Shown: positions 1 to 8,411, counted from the first letter of the stretch. The stretch: DNA of 64,000 bases from Desulfosporosinus cupriresistens (GCF_001707885.1 NZ_MASS01000002.1:92607-156606), one strand, 5' to 3'. Numbers and translations are program-made. Notes: generated by a model not told the origin, from the letters alone.

Positions 1-422
1 CACTTAACTTGACAGGTGTCCATAACCCGAATGTTTTTGGGATAACGGCGCTGGAGGCGGCTTATCAGTATGGTCTGGATTGGTTAGACCAGTTAATGAA
101 GTACTTGAAGGGAAATGTGGAATTTCTAATGTCGTTCCTCGATCAGGAGCTACCGCAGATTCGGGCGATTCAACCGGAAGGCACCTATTTGATCTGGCTC
201 GATTTTAGAGCGTTAGGGATGGAACCGAAAGAATTACATAAATTCTTGGTGCATAAGGCGGGTGTAGGTCTAAATGCCGGTTATTCATTTGGACTCGGTG
301 GAGAAGGCTTCGAACGGCTCAATTTAGGCTGCCCTCGTTCGGTGCTGGAAGATGGGTTGCAGCGCATTAAAACAGCAGTTATGGGTTTAGGGGATGCTTC
401 TCCTATTCATTCTCATGATTAG
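1..422 (+). CDS. C-terminal part of PatB/MalY-type PLP-dependent C-S lyase (aminotransferase class I/II)
   Basis: The frame is open from the first bases of the window, so the gene begins upstream and about 140 C-terminal residues are seen. The tail has the small-domain signature of cystathionine beta-lyase/PatB aminotransferases: TGVHNPNVFG near the start, a PEGTYLIWLDFR segment, then AGVGLNAGYSFG and a conserved RLNLGCPRS ending in which the arginine binds the substrate carboxylate. The family cleaves cystathionine or cysteine to pyruvate, ammonia and a thiol. The PLP lysine lies outside the window. The subfamily call is from remembered motifs; the fold class is secure. Confidence 0.85.
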   Translation, partial: LNLTGVHNPNVFGITALEAAYQYGLDWLDQLMKYLKGNVEFLMSFLDQELPQIRAIQPEGTYLIWLDFRALGMEPKELHKFLVHKAGVGLNAGYSFGLGGEGFERLNLGCPRSVLEDGLQRIKTAVMGLGDASPIHSHD

Positions 423-462
423 TGTTAACAGATTAGATATTAATTGGAAAAGAAACTAACTA

Positions 463-783
463 TTATCTTCTGCGTAGACAATCCATCATCACGTTATGAT
501 CAAAGATCTTTGCCGAAAGTTCTTGTTTTGAAATAGAAGGGTTCACGTTAGGTAGGTTTAATTCTTCAGTTATGGGAGACGGAAACCGTTTGTTTTCTTG
601 AATGGCTTTGTCGAGATACCCTGAGTTTTTCAGAACAGTGTACGCTGCTCTAAGTTTTTGGGGTAGAAAATAAAGGCCGTTAATCTTTACAGGTTTTCCT
701 TCACCCCTCAGGTTTTTGAATTCACCGCGGGCTATAGCTTCCTGAATTCTGCGTTCGGCAAGCTTATCAAAGTTATCTCTCAT
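463..783 (-). CDS. DUF1992 (DnaJ-homologue subfamily C28 conserved domain) protein
   Basis: This 106-residue protein consists almost entirely of a DUF1992 domain. It starts with KLAERRIQEAIARGEF, followed by NLRGEGKP and then a YFLPQKLRAAYTVLKNSGYL stretch, which are the conserved parts of the family found in DnaJC28 and many bacterial single-domain proteins. The molecular role is unknown. It converges with the lyase gene on the other strand with a 40-nt gap. The start ATG at 783 lies behind a GAGGGGAT-like ribosome binding site. The length is normal for Firmicute members. Confidence 0.85.
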   Translation of the reverse strand: MRDNFDKLAERRIQEAIARGEFKNLRGEGKPVKINGLYFLPQKLRAAYTVLKNSGYLDKAIQENKRFPSPITEELNLPNVNPSISKQELSAKIFDHNVMMDCLRRR

Positions 784-893
784 GTTGTTATCCCCTCACA
801 ATTACATATGATTTAATGACTTGCTTAATATTATATGTTGAGTAGGATTAACGGTTGACAGACTTAAAGAAAACTTGACTGGCGCCCACCTTT

Positions 894-1131
894 ATCGAGG
901 AAAAAGTTGTGAACATCTTATATGAGTACGCCAAAGGTTATGGTATTTTCGCTAATATTTGCTTTGGGCTGATAAAAAATGTTCTAATCTATAGTGCAAA
1001 GTCCCTACCTCATCCCCCCCGAGCTGTCCGAAATGATCTACAGTTCTTGGGATCAGGAGAGAAGAACGGATTTATACGATAGGTTGGAGAAGATTGAGTA
1101 GTTTAGTGCGTGGATATGTTTCCATGGACGG
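894..1131 (+). pseudogene. Collapsed relic of a second copy of the 13.6-23.2 kb cluster
   Basis: Three short blocks match, in the same order and orientation, three far-apart places in the cluster downstream. Bases 894-973 match the middle of the UbiA-family gene (14007-14086); 59 of the last 63 positions are identical. Bases 975-996 match the end of the old-yellow-enzyme gene (15977-15998) with one mismatch. Bases 998-1131 match the end and the 3' flank of the radical SAM gene (23119-23251) with one indel and about a dozen substitutions. The spaces between blocks are gone, so this is the scar of a former paralogous cluster after two large internal deletions. No reading frame survives. Confidence 0.85.
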
Positions 1132-1405
1132 CGCATACAGAAACGGTTTGCTTGCTTGAGCGTGGGGAAAGCATTGATAAATAAGGGGTTTGGGCGAGTA
1201 TTTGCACTTTAACCAAATAATAATTAAAGAGCTGACGAAATACCTTGAAGGAATATATCAAGATTTAAGAATAAGGCAATATGGCTTCAGAATAGTAATG
1301 TAATAGATTTGTATTTTTTGTAATTAGTGACTGGCAAATCTATAACACTTATTTTTTGAAATTACCTTTATCTATTAAGTAAATTATGGTATATTTGAAA
1401 TAGAA

Positions 1406-1505
1406 ACTGCGTAACTGACGGAAGTGGAAGAAACCACGGGGAGCGCAGTAGGATTTGTAAGCCGACCGTCTGGGTAACCGTTTGAGGTTTCCAGGCGGTT
1501 TTTTG
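1406..1505 (+). promoter_or_regulatory. ZTP (pfl) riboswitch with overlapping terminator
   Basis: The leader carries the pfl-motif hallmarks. A P1 helix pairs 1406-1411 with 1444-1449 and encloses GTAACTGACGGAA and a GTGG/CCAC hairpin followed by GGGGAGCGC. A second subdomain at 1461-1476 reads GCCGACCGTCTGGGTA, the conserved ZTP-binding pseudoknot strand. The 3' side of that segment can instead pair with 1486-1499 to form a GC-rich hairpin followed by TTTTTTG, so ligand binding would prevent termination. The gene 30 nt downstream uses AICAR (ZMP), the precursor of the ligand, which supports the call. Binding itself is inferred. Confidence 0.92.
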
Positions 1506-1506
1506 T
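1466..1506 (+). terminator. Intrinsic terminator of the ZTP riboswitch expression platform
   Basis: The CCGTCTGGGTAACC segment pairs, with G-U wobbles, with GGTTTCCAGGCGG and is followed by a T tract at 1499-1504. Its left arm is part of the aptamer's conserved 3' subdomain, so terminator and aptamer exclude each other. Confidence 0.85.
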
Positions 1507-1535
1507 TATATATATTATTTCAGGGAGGTATATAT

Positions 1536-2711
1536 ATGATGGAATATGAATTAAAATATGGATGCAATCCAAACCAAAAACCTGCTAAAGTTTTCATGCA
1601 AGAAGGCGAACTTCCAATTCAAATCTTAAATGGCAGACCGGGATATATCAATTTGCTGGATGCATTGAACGCATGGCAATTAGTAAAAGAATTGAAGAGA
1701 GCAACAGGGCTTCCTGCTGCAACATCTTTTAAGCATGTTTCTCCCGCTGGTGCTGCCGTCGGAATTCCTCTAACGGATGTAGAGCGCCAAATTTACTGGA
1801 TAGCCGATGATATGAAATTATCTCCATTAGCAAATGCGTATGCACGAGCAAGAGGTGCAGACAGAGTGTCCTCGTATGGAGATTTTATAGCATTATCCGA
1901 TGTCTGTGACATTGCCACAGCTAAAATAATTCAAAATGAGGTTTCTGATGGTATTATTGCTCCTTCTTATGAACCGGAAGCACTTTCTATTTTAAGTGAT
2001 AAGAAAAAGGGGAATTACTGCATAATTCAGATCGATAGGGATTATATTCCAAAGCTTGTTGAGCGAAAAGATGTATTTGGTATAACTTTTGAGCAAGGAA
2101 GAAATGAACTCGTTATTAAAGATGAATTATTTGAAAATATTGTTACAAAAAATAAAATTCTGTCTGAACAGGCTAAGATTGATCTTACTGTTGCAATCGC
2201 TACGTTGAAATATACTCAATCAAATTCTGTGTGCTATGCAAAAGGTGGTCAGGCAATTGGAATTGGTGCTGGACAGCAGTCCAGAATTCACTGCACAAGA
2301 CTGGCAGGACAGAAAGCGGATAACTGGTTCTTACGTCAGAATCCCAAAGTATTGAATCTTTCTTTTATGGAGCAAATTAAAAGAGCTGACAGAGACAATT
2401 GTATAGACTTATATATTAGTGATGACTTCATGGATATACTAACAGATGGTAATTGGGAGTATTTTTTTAAAGCAAAGCCGGAGATTTTTACAAGAGAAGA
2501 AAGAGAAGCATGGCTAGAGCAGATAACGGATGTTTCATTAGCCTCGGATGCGTTCCTCCCCTTTGGCGATAATATCATACGTGCTTATAAAAGTGGTGTA
2601 AAATATATCGCACAACCGGGCGGATCCATCAGAGACGATAACGTTATTGATACCTGTGACAAATATAATATGGTAATGTGTTTTACTGGAATTCGATTAT
2701 TCCATCATTGA
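1536..2711 (+). CDS. Stand-alone AICAR transformylase (PurH C-terminal domain type)
   Basis: The 391-residue product contains only the AICARFT part of PurH and lacks the N-terminal IMP cyclohydrolase (MGS-like) domain. Visible signatures are [11 protein letters not shown] at the start, [54 protein letters not shown], a [11 protein letters not shown] segment and QPGGSIRDD near the end. The lysine-histidine pair in SFKHVSP matches the catalytic pair of the family. It transfers a formyl group from 10-formyl-THF to AICAR in purine synthesis. The start at 1536 follows a GGGAGG Shine-Dalgarno sequence; an ATG repeats at 1539. Control by the upstream ZTP riboswitch fits. Such one-domain forms occur in Clostridia. 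Confidence 0.9.
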   Translation: MMEYELKYGCNPNQKPAKVFMQEGELPIQILNGRPGYINLLDALNAWQLVKELKRATGLPAATSFKHVSPAGAAVGIPLTDVERQIYWIADDMKLSPLANAYARARGADRVSSYGDFIALSDVCDIATAKIIQNEVSDGIIAPSYEPEALSILSDKKKGNYCIIQIDRDYIPKLVERKDVFGITFEQGRNELVIKDELFENIVTKNKILSEQAKIDLTVAIATLKYTQSNSVCYAKGGQAIGIGAGQQSRIHCTRLAGQKADNWFLRQNPKVLNLSFMEQIKRADRDNCIDLYISDDFMDILTDGNWEYFFKAKPEIFTREEREAWLEQITDVSLASDAFLPFGDNIIRAYKSGVKYIAQPGGSIRDDNVIDTCDKYNMVMCFTGIRLFHH

Positions 2712-2767
2712 TGGAATTGGATCACCTCTTGATACACAAAATTCTAAAATAATCAGGTATAAGGGTA

Positions 2768-2838
2768 ATGCCGTAAAACGCTTTTGTGAAAAAACGATTC
2801 CGCCAAGGGGATATCAGCTTCACACGGCATCTTTTTTG
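2768..2838 (+). terminator. Possible terminator downstream of the purH-type gene
   Basis: ATGCCGT at 2768 is complementary to ACGGCAT at 2824-2830, with inner GTGAA/TTCAC pairing, and a CTTTTTT tract follows. The loop is large, so this is only a plausible terminator for the AICAR transformylase gene. Confidence 0.4.
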
Positions 2839-2840
2839 TA

Positions 2841-3565
2841 TCCTCGGGGCAAGATGATAGTAGAAAATTATCTGAGAACACCAAGTGGGGGATAGCTAGA
2901 CAGTTTGAAAGTGGTCGAGTGCTCGTCAATACAACAAGGTTTCTCGGCTATGATAAAAATGAAGATGGTGAACTCATTATAAATGAAGAACAAGCAGAAC
3001 TAGTTCGCAGGGTATTTCGGGAATACTTGGAGGGCAAAAGCTATGCTGCTATTGCCAAAGGATTAATGAAAAATAAAAGAAAAACCGTTACTGGAGGTGA
3101 AAGATGGTGGGATTCAACTATAAGCGGAATGTTGGAAAATGAGAAGTATTATGGAGACGTACTATTACAAAAAACGATCACTGTTGATTTCCTCAATCAT
3201 AAGCGCAAAGAGAATAAAGGTCAGGCCCAGAAGTATATAGTCAATGATAACCACCAGCCGATCATCCCCAAAGAGATATTTGATAAAGTTCAGGATGAGA
3301 AGGAACGCAGAGCATTGCTCAAGGGGAATCTGGTTGGCGATAGACATAAATATTGCAGTAAATATCCTTTTAAGAGATACAATTCTACTATTCGTACCAT
3401 CTCATTTACTGGAATTTTTCTCTGTTGTGACATAATTACCCCCAGACTGAACAGTTTTTTATTTCACTGTCCTATCTGGGGTAGCATACCAAAATTCTCA
3501 CACCGACGCATTTTGTATTTGAATTAAAGAGTGGGATGAGGGTGGAGGAAAAAGTGAATGGGTAG
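2841..3565 (+). pseudogene. Large serine recombinase relic (recombinase domain, N-terminus lost, internally rearranged)
   Basis: The frame from 2841 reads into DSRKLSENTKWGIARQFESG and RFLGYD, followed by the recombinase domain (INEEQAELVRRVFREYLEGKSY, then NEKYYGDVLLQKT and IPKEIFDKVQ) up to about 3375. The N-terminal catalytic resolvase domain is absent. After about 3375 the frame runs through unrelated sequence, while a recombinase C-terminal end (HFVFELKSGMRVEEK) reappears at about 3500-3565. The gene has therefore lost its catalytic part and the zinc-ribbon region. It is probably a remnant of an integrative element or of a sporulation-type skin element. Confidence 0.85.
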
Positions 3566-3608
3566 AATTGAATTCTGATCAGAAAAGGACTATTGGGGGT
3601 AACAACAA

Positions 3609-3638
3609 GCCACCTCGTTACAATAGGAATGAGGTGGC
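3609..3638. repeat. Inverted repeat in gene-free stretch 3566-3982
   Basis: GCCACCTC and GAGGTGGC flank a 14-nt spacer. There is no T tract on either side. The 417-nt stretch between the recombinase relic and the LysR gene holds only this, a second hairpin at 3861-3897 and an unconvincing minus-strand frame without family resemblance. Confidence 0.5.
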
Positions 3639-3860
3639 CTCCGATAACTTATAGAAGCTAATTTTCTCTTTAAAGGATTGCTACACTTATAACGTTTCAT
3701 AGTATTGTTACGTTTAACATAAGGCATTCTTCCTAAATAAAGTGGTCTGTGTAGTCGGTGTGTGACATTATATGGCTGAGTTTTCCAACGTCGATTGTAG
3801 ACGCTTGTGTTTTTACTAAAGTCCAGTAATACTGGGCTTTTCGGCGTTTTAGGGTAGATT

Positions 3861-3897
3861 AAGCATCGTTTGAGACGGTGCTTTTTGTGTTTTTGCA
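3861..3897 (+). terminator. Terminator-like hairpin
   Basis: GCATCGT pairs with ACGGTGC across a five-base loop and is followed by TTTTTGTGTTTTT. It lies about 90 nt beyond the stop of the minus-strand LysR gene but points the wrong way for it. It may end read-through from the recombinase relic. Confidence 0.45.
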
Positions 3898-3982
3898 CTC
3901 TGTCGTTCAAAGAGGCACCCCCAAAAATCTTACCTTTCGTTAAAAAGTATAGGCATCGTTAAAAGGTATAAACACCTATTTA

Positions 3983-4873
3983 TTACAGAAAAGATTCTAC
4001 CAGTTCCCGATCTTGGAGGATATAATTTAGTTTATAAAGGAATGATTCAACATAACCGTTTTTTTGATTCTTGGGTATCAAAAAGTAGATTATTCTATCT
4101 GGTGGAGGATCAAGCAATTCGTGAAGAGTGACGTCTTTATTCTTAACAAGGTGGTATGCTACAGTTGCTGGAATTACTGCCCATGTATTGTTTTCATTTA
4201 AAAAATCCTCTAATAGCGACATTTGATCAAGGATTACTTTAGATCCAGCAGTGGAACCAAACCAGTAGTCGTGCCATAAATCATATTCGGGATTCCACGG
4301 AAGTCGTATCTCTCGTTTTACCTCAAGCACTGAGGGATGAACCTTTTCTTCCAATTCTGATAATCCGTTTGTGGCAAGTAGCATCTTTTCTCGAAAAGCG
4401 GGGACAGTTTCTGTTGTTCGTGAAAATTGGTTATCAGATATAAGTGCCAAATCAATTTGTCTCGATTCAATATAGCTGTATGCTTCCCTTGAATGATGGT
4501 TATGGAAGACAAGACGGCAGTCCGGATGGTCTTTCATAAAGAGGCGAAAGACAGAGGGCAAAATATAAGAACTAACACTACCTATAGAGGATACGTAAAA
4601 TATTTTACTGTTGCCAAGATTTGTGATTTCCTGTGCCTCTAGCCATACAGCCTGTAACTTCTCAGCTACCGATATGAATGCCTTGCCTTGATTTGTAAGC
4701 TCAATTGTACGCACCCCTTTTTTGCGCTTTATTAAAGAGTATCCTAAATCACTCTCTAAGGCGTGAATACGGCGACTGAGTGCGGGTTGCGTCACGAACA
4801 GATACTTAGCTGCAGCTGTAATACTGCCTGTTTTTATCACTGTTAGAAATGCTTCTATTTCCAATTCCGTCAT
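3983..4873 (-). CDS. LysR-family transcriptional regulator
   Basis: The 296-residue protein has an N-terminal winged helix (residues about 1-60) with FLTVIKTGSITAAAKYLFVTQPALSRRIHALESDLG, the LysR DNA-binding signature, followed by the LysR substrate-binding domain. It is divergent from the EamA transporter and LUD genes and its start codon lies five bases from a perfect inverted repeat (4878-4919), the obvious operator. By analogy with other LysR loci it probably controls the divergent pair and itself. The effector is unknown. Confidence 0.92.
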   Translation of the reverse strand: MTELEIEAFLTVIKTGSITAAAKYLFVTQPALSRRIHALESDLGYSLIKRKKGVRTIELTNQGKAFISVAEKLQAVWLEAQEITNLGNSKIFYVSSIGSVSSYILPSVFRLFMKDHPDCRLVFHNHHSREAYSYIESRQIDLALISDNQFSRTTETVPAFREKMLLATNGLSELEEKVHPSVLEVKREIRLPWNPEYDLWHDYWFGSTAGSKVILDQMSLLEDFLNENNTWAVIPATVAYHLVKNKDVTLHELLDPPPDRIIYFLIPKNQKNGYVESFLYKLNYILQDRELVESFL

Positions 4874-4877
4874 TTAG

Positions 4878-4919
4878 ATACCCCTATAATATAAAGTATT
4901 ATTTATATTATAGGGGTAT
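4878..4919. promoter_or_regulatory. Perfect 18-bp-arm inverted repeat, candidate LysR operator
   Basis: The left arm at 4878-4895 (ATACCCCTATAATATAAA) is the exact reverse complement of 4902-4919, with a six-base spacer. It abuts the start codon of the LysR gene and lies between it and the divergent transporter gene. Each arm also contains TATAAT-like hexamers, so operator and divergent promoters probably overlap. Confidence 0.7.
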
Positions 4920-5031
4920 TATAAGCATTTTTCAACGGTATTTAGTTATGATACTCTTAATGCTATATCAAATAATAATGAGGAATATTGAGGGCAATAA
5001 TGAAGACTTACTCCAAGGTGTATTATCAAGG

Positions 5032-5976
5032 ATGCAAGGGAGGAAGATTTACATAAAAAACAGAGCATTTTCGCAGAAACAAGCGGAAATACTGCTTGTT
5101 TTAGTAATTTTAGCGCGGAGCACTTCTTTTGTAATGACAAAAATCGGTATTCGTGATATGGGGACTTTTTCGCTTCTTAGTCTACGATTTCTTATTGCTT
5201 TTCTTTTCCTGTTGCCATTTGGATGGAAACGATTAAGATGCGCCTCCGGCAGGACACTTTTTAGAGGAATGCTGCTGGGAGCAGCTTTTTTTACAGTTAT
5301 GGCGGCGGAAGTTTCTGGTCTTAAGACGACGGATGCTTCTACCGTTGCATTTCTGGAAAACACCGCTATTGTATTTGTTCCGCTTTTTGAAGCAGTTCTG
5401 CGCAGAAAACCTCCTAAAGTTCCAGTAATTGTGAGTTCAGTTATATCTCTTTTGGGAGTTGCCTTGCTAACTTTGAAAAGCGGTTCGTTTTCTTTGTCAG
5501 CAGGAGAATTTCTATGTTTGATGGCTGCGATATTTTACGCTTGCTCAATCATATTAACAGATAGAATCAGCCGAAAAGATGATCCCTTGACACTTGGAAT
5601 TTTGCAGGTGGGATTTATTGGGCTGTACAGTATAATTGCTGCTTTTCTATTTGAGACCCCTGATATACCCGCAACCTTTTCTGAGTGGGGAATTATCTTT
5701 ATATTAGCAATCGTTTGCAGCGGTTTCGGATTTACACTCCAACCGCTGGCCCAGAGTCGTACAACTTCTGAACGTGCTGGATTGTTTTGTGCCATTAGTC
5801 CTGCCAGTGCAACAGTTTTAGGGAGGATATTCTTAAATGAGAGTTTGGGTCTTATGGGAATTTTAGGGACATTATTAATTTTATTAGGAATGGTTTCTGT
5901 CAACATAATGAATTTTATCAAAAAGGAGAAGTCCAACAATGAAGTACGAAAAAATCATTCAATCATTGAAACATAA
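5032..5976 (+). CDS. EamA/DMT-superfamily membrane transporter
   Basis: The protein has about ten hydrophobic helices in two EamA repeats. The first begins near the QAEILLVLVIL segment and the second near SAGEFLCLMAAIFYACSII. Family motifs such as SLLSLRFLIAFL, LKTTDASTVAFLENT and a late proline-rich GRIFLNE segment are visible. The family exports metabolites or amino acids by drug/metabolite antiport. The start is uncertain: the frame is open from 4849, with ATGs at 4948, 4960, 4978 and 5032, none with a good ribosome binding site. A GGGAGG at 5038-5043 stands before an in-frame ATA at 5053, so a damaged start is possible. The 3' end overlaps the LUD gene. Confidence 0.85.
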   Translation: MQGRKIYIKNRAFSQKQAEILLVLVILARSTSFVMTKIGIRDMGTFSLLSLRFLIAFLFLLPFGWKRLRCASGRTLFRGMLLGAAFFTVMAAEVSGLKTTDASTVAFLENTAIVFVPLFEAVLRRKPPKVPVIVSSVISLLGVALLTLKSGSFSLSAGEFLCLMAAIFYACSIILTDRISRKDDPLTLGILQVGFIGLYSIIAAFLFETPDIPATFSEWGIIFILAIVCSGFGFTLQPLAQSRTTSERAGLFCAISPASATVLGRIFLNESLGLMGILGTLLILLGMVSVNIMNFIKKEKSNNEVRKNHSIIET

Positions 5977-6544
5977 TGGTTATAAGGTTTTATTTTTTTT
6001 TGAAACATCGACAGCGGCAGCGGAATATGTTGATGCAAATATAAACGGGTATACCGTTGGGTTTGGAGATTCGGCAACGCTTGCATCAATGAAACTTGCA
6101 GAACTCTTATCGAAGCATAATTCAGTGGTAGATCCAGGAAAATATTCTGGATTTGAATTCAAAGAAATTGCTCAAAAAGCACTTTTGACCGATGTGTTTT
6201 TCACATCAGTTAATGGAGCAGCGGAAACGGGTGAACTGGTGAACATTGATGGGACTGGAAATCGAGTTGCAGGCTCATTATTTGGACATAAAAAAGTTAT
6301 CTTTGTATTTGGGACAAACAAAATTGAACCTACTCTTGAAAAGGCTATATGGCGTGCTCGTAACATCGCTGCTCCCCAAAATGTAAAGCGTTTTGGTTAT
6401 AAAAATCCTTGTGCAGTTAAGGGCGATCGCTGCTATAATTGCTCAAGCCCTGACAGGATATGTAATACATTGAATATTCATCTTAAGAAGATGAAAGGTG
6501 TTGACGCGGAGGTAATTATAATAGATGAAAGTTTAGGAATGTAA
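5939..6544 (+). CDS. LUD-domain protein (LutC/YkgG, DUF162 family)
   Basis: The 201-residue protein is a single LUD domain. Features include GFGDSATLASM, DVFFTSVNGAAETGELVNIDGTGNRVA, and a late cysteine group CYNCSSPDRIC preceded by KNPCAVKGD. LUD proteins are best known from the LutABC lactate utilisation complex, but short stand-alone members like this are widespread and their function is unclear. The cysteines could bind a metal or Fe-S cluster. It starts behind AAAAAGGAG, 38 nt inside the transporter gene, so the two are co-translated. No lutA or lutB is present. Confidence 0.88.
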   Translation: MKYEKIIQSLKHNGYKVLFFFETSTAAAEYVDANINGYTVGFGDSATLASMKLAELLSKHNSVVDPGKYSGFEFKEIAQKALLTDVFFTSVNGAAETGELVNIDGTGNRVAGSLFGHKKVIFVFGTNKIEPTLEKAIWRARNIAAPQNVKRFGYKNPCAVKGDRCYNCSSPDRICNTLNIHLKKMKGVDAEVIIIDESLGM

Positions 6545-6600
6545 AAAAAATAGGTACTTCACCCCACTAAGACGAAGTAGCGGTTGCAGGACACCCTACA

Positions 6601-7020
6601 CTACTATACCAGCCGGGAAGAATTGACCTTGGCATACCTATCGAGGAGACAGTCGGAGCCATCTCCGAGCTAGTTCAAGCTGGATATGTCAAACATATCG
6701 GACTATCCGAAGTGGATGCCGAAACATTAAGAAGGGCGCATTCTGTCCATCCTATTCGTTTTGTAGAAATGCAATATTCTCTTTTCAACCGTAAGATGGA
6801 AAAGGAGCTTTTGCCTGCTGCAAAAGAATTGGGAGTTGGAATTATTGCCTATGGCACTTTGGCTCATGGATTGCTTGGTGGCAACTGGTCAAAAGAACGG
6901 TCAGACCAGAATAATTTCCTTCCTATCTTCCACAAAGATAATATAGACAAAAATCTTTCTCTTGTAGAAGCATTGCAGGAAATAGCCGCTGAAAAACTCT
7001 CAAACCACAATATATTTTGA
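6601..7020 (+). pseudogene. Aldo/keto reductase remnant
   Basis: The open frame from about 6601 reads YQPGRIDLGIPIEETVGAI, then GYVKHIGLSEVDAETLRRAH, EMQYSLFNR and LGVGIIAYGTLAHGLLGG, the middle and later parts of an AKR barrel. The N-terminal third with the catalytic Asp/Tyr/Lys is missing, and the C-terminus stops early after EIAAEK, where a cofactor-binding helix should follow. It is therefore truncated at both ends and presumably inactive. It lies just downstream of the LUD gene on the same strand. Confidence 0.8.
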
Positions 7021-7656
7021 AAGTTTTATTGCACGTAATTTTTACTTATTGGTAATATTGTAGCAGTACTTCCAAAGTATTGAGTTGATAAAATTATGCT
7101 TACACAATAAATGTGCGGATAAGAGAATTGAAGGCAGACAGTTTCGGAGAAGAGTTTCCTAGAAAGATATCCTTCCGCCAAGGAACTACCCTGTCCTGAC
7201 GACATCATTATTGTCTACTCAAAGCACGTGGAAAGAATGGTCCTCATGCAAAGAAAACATAGTTAGAAGGACCGCTCAATCGCTAGTTTGACGTAGTGGA
7301 GGCCGTGTCCGGAGGATATGATTAAAAATTGCCATTTTTGAGTTTGACTAAGCTAGCTTAGTTAAGCTTGGAGCAACTTCTAGTGGGAGCAGAACTCACC
7401 GCAAAAGGAAAAATAGGTGTGTCCAGTTGTCCCTTATGTTGAAAACATCTCCGGGAACGAAATGCGTTTGCAGCGATCTCGGACGCTCTCATCGTCGGTC
7501 CATAGGTGCATTGTCGTCATTTGGGCTGGAGTCGCGCGGTGTCTCCTTCAAGGTCAATAGCATGGTGACTGCCGACAAATATGACGTTGTCAGCAGTCTG
7601 CTCCTCAGTTGAAACTGGGGGTTATTAACCCTGTCTTTAAAGCTAAAAGGGGGCGA
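7021..7656. other. Gene-free stretch
   Basis: No reading frame here resembles a family. It contains a 16-bp perfect palindrome at 7347-7362 (ACTAAGCT and its complement). Base composition becomes more GC-rich toward 7430-7650, as in the phage-like small genes that follow. Confidence 0.5.
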
Positions 7657-7896
7657 CTAGGCCTGGGGAGGGTCGTAAAGGTCATTGGTTGTCGTATCAA
7701 TGACCTTTATATCCCGTATTCCAGTCAGGGCACCGCTGGGCGTTAAGAATATATCACTTGCGATAAGCGAATCCATAACGGCCACGGCTTCAGTCAACTG
7801 CAGGTTTTCCTTCGGATTAGAAATCGTAATCGCGAAGGTTTTGCCGCCTGTGGTATTAAACGTCAACCTGACCACCTTACTTGTTGAGAGGGACAT
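7657..7896 (-). CDS. DUF2922 family small protein
   Basis: This 79-residue protein matches the DUF2922 pattern: it begins with STSKVVRLTFNTTGGKTFAITISNPK and ends in a short beta-rich tail. The family is found in Firmicutes, nearly always next to a DUF1659 gene, and its function is unknown. It lies 32 nt downstream of the DUF1659 gene on the same strand. The start ATG is preceded by AAGGAGGTGG. Confidence 0.85.
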   Translation of the reverse strand: MSLSTSKVVRLTFNTTGGKTFAITISNPKENLQLTEAVAVMDSLIASDIFLTPSGALTGIRDIKVIDTTTNDLYDPPQA

Positions 7897-7928
7897 AGTT
7901 CCACCTCCTTACATCAGGTTCCAGCTAG

Positions 7929-8156
7929 TTATTCATCAGTCAGCTCAAAGGTCTTCCGGTAGAGTACGTCGAGCACCGGATTCTGGGACAGGCTGAATAA
8001 AGCATGGGCCGCATCGTGAACAGCTTGTTCTGAGGCCTCGAATCTCAGGTAATTCAGGCCTTTCTGCCTTTTTATCGGAGCGCCGAGGGCGGTGAGCCCG
8101 GCCTGGTATACGACAACCAGTGCCGAATTCAAAGGAGTTACAACGACCGCCATCAT
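7929..8156 (-). CDS. DUF1659 family small protein
   Basis: The 75-residue product (MMAVVVTPLNSALVV, then RQKGLNYLRFEASEQAVHDAA) fits DUF1659. The start at 8156 follows AAAGGAGGTGAG; an ATG at 8153 is equally possible. An upstream in-frame extension to 8243 has no ribosome binding site and is not used. Together with the DUF2922 gene it forms the usual two-gene unit of unknown role. The pair is more GC-rich than the neighbouring DNA. Confidence 0.85.
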   Translation of the reverse strand: MMAVVVTPLNSALVVVYQAGLTALGAPIKRQKGLNYLRFEASEQAVHDAAHALFSLSQNPVLDVLYRKTFELTDE

Positions 8157-8365
8157 ACTCACCTCCTTTCCTCTGGATTGACAGGCTGCATAAATTGCGG
8201 CTTGTCCGTACAGTTTATGATTTCCCTTGTCCAAAGGTGACACAACTCTTCCTGCTTGTCACATATTATCCAGACTAACAAGCTACCCCGAAGAGCGCGG
8301 ATTCCGGGGATTTCCCCAAAGGAAGGATTCTTGAGGAAGATAAAACAGGTAATGCCGACCCGCTG

Positions 8366-8411
8366 GGCTTGTCCCCAAAATCGTACGCGCGTACGATTTT
8401 GGGGACAAGCC
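8366..8411. repeat. 46-bp perfect palindrome without spacer
   Basis: Bases 8366-8388 (ending in CGTACGC) are the exact reverse complement of 8389-8411. The core is built around a GTACGCGCGTAC centre flanked by AAAATC/GATTTT and TCCCC/GGGGA. It lies 67 nt before the chosen start of the DUF3102 gene, between it and the divergent DUF1659/DUF2922 pair. It could be an operator, a cruciform or a small mobile repeat. Confidence 0.9.

Noticed and set aside
3590..3910. Minus-strand frame of 106 residues with many Arg/Lys/Tyr
   Set aside because: It has no family-like pattern, spans two hairpins and has odd composition. It looks like chance in a non-coding stretch.
7427..7612. Plus-strand frame of 61 residues in the gene-free stretch
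   Set aside because: No ribosome binding site fits and the composition is not coding-like.
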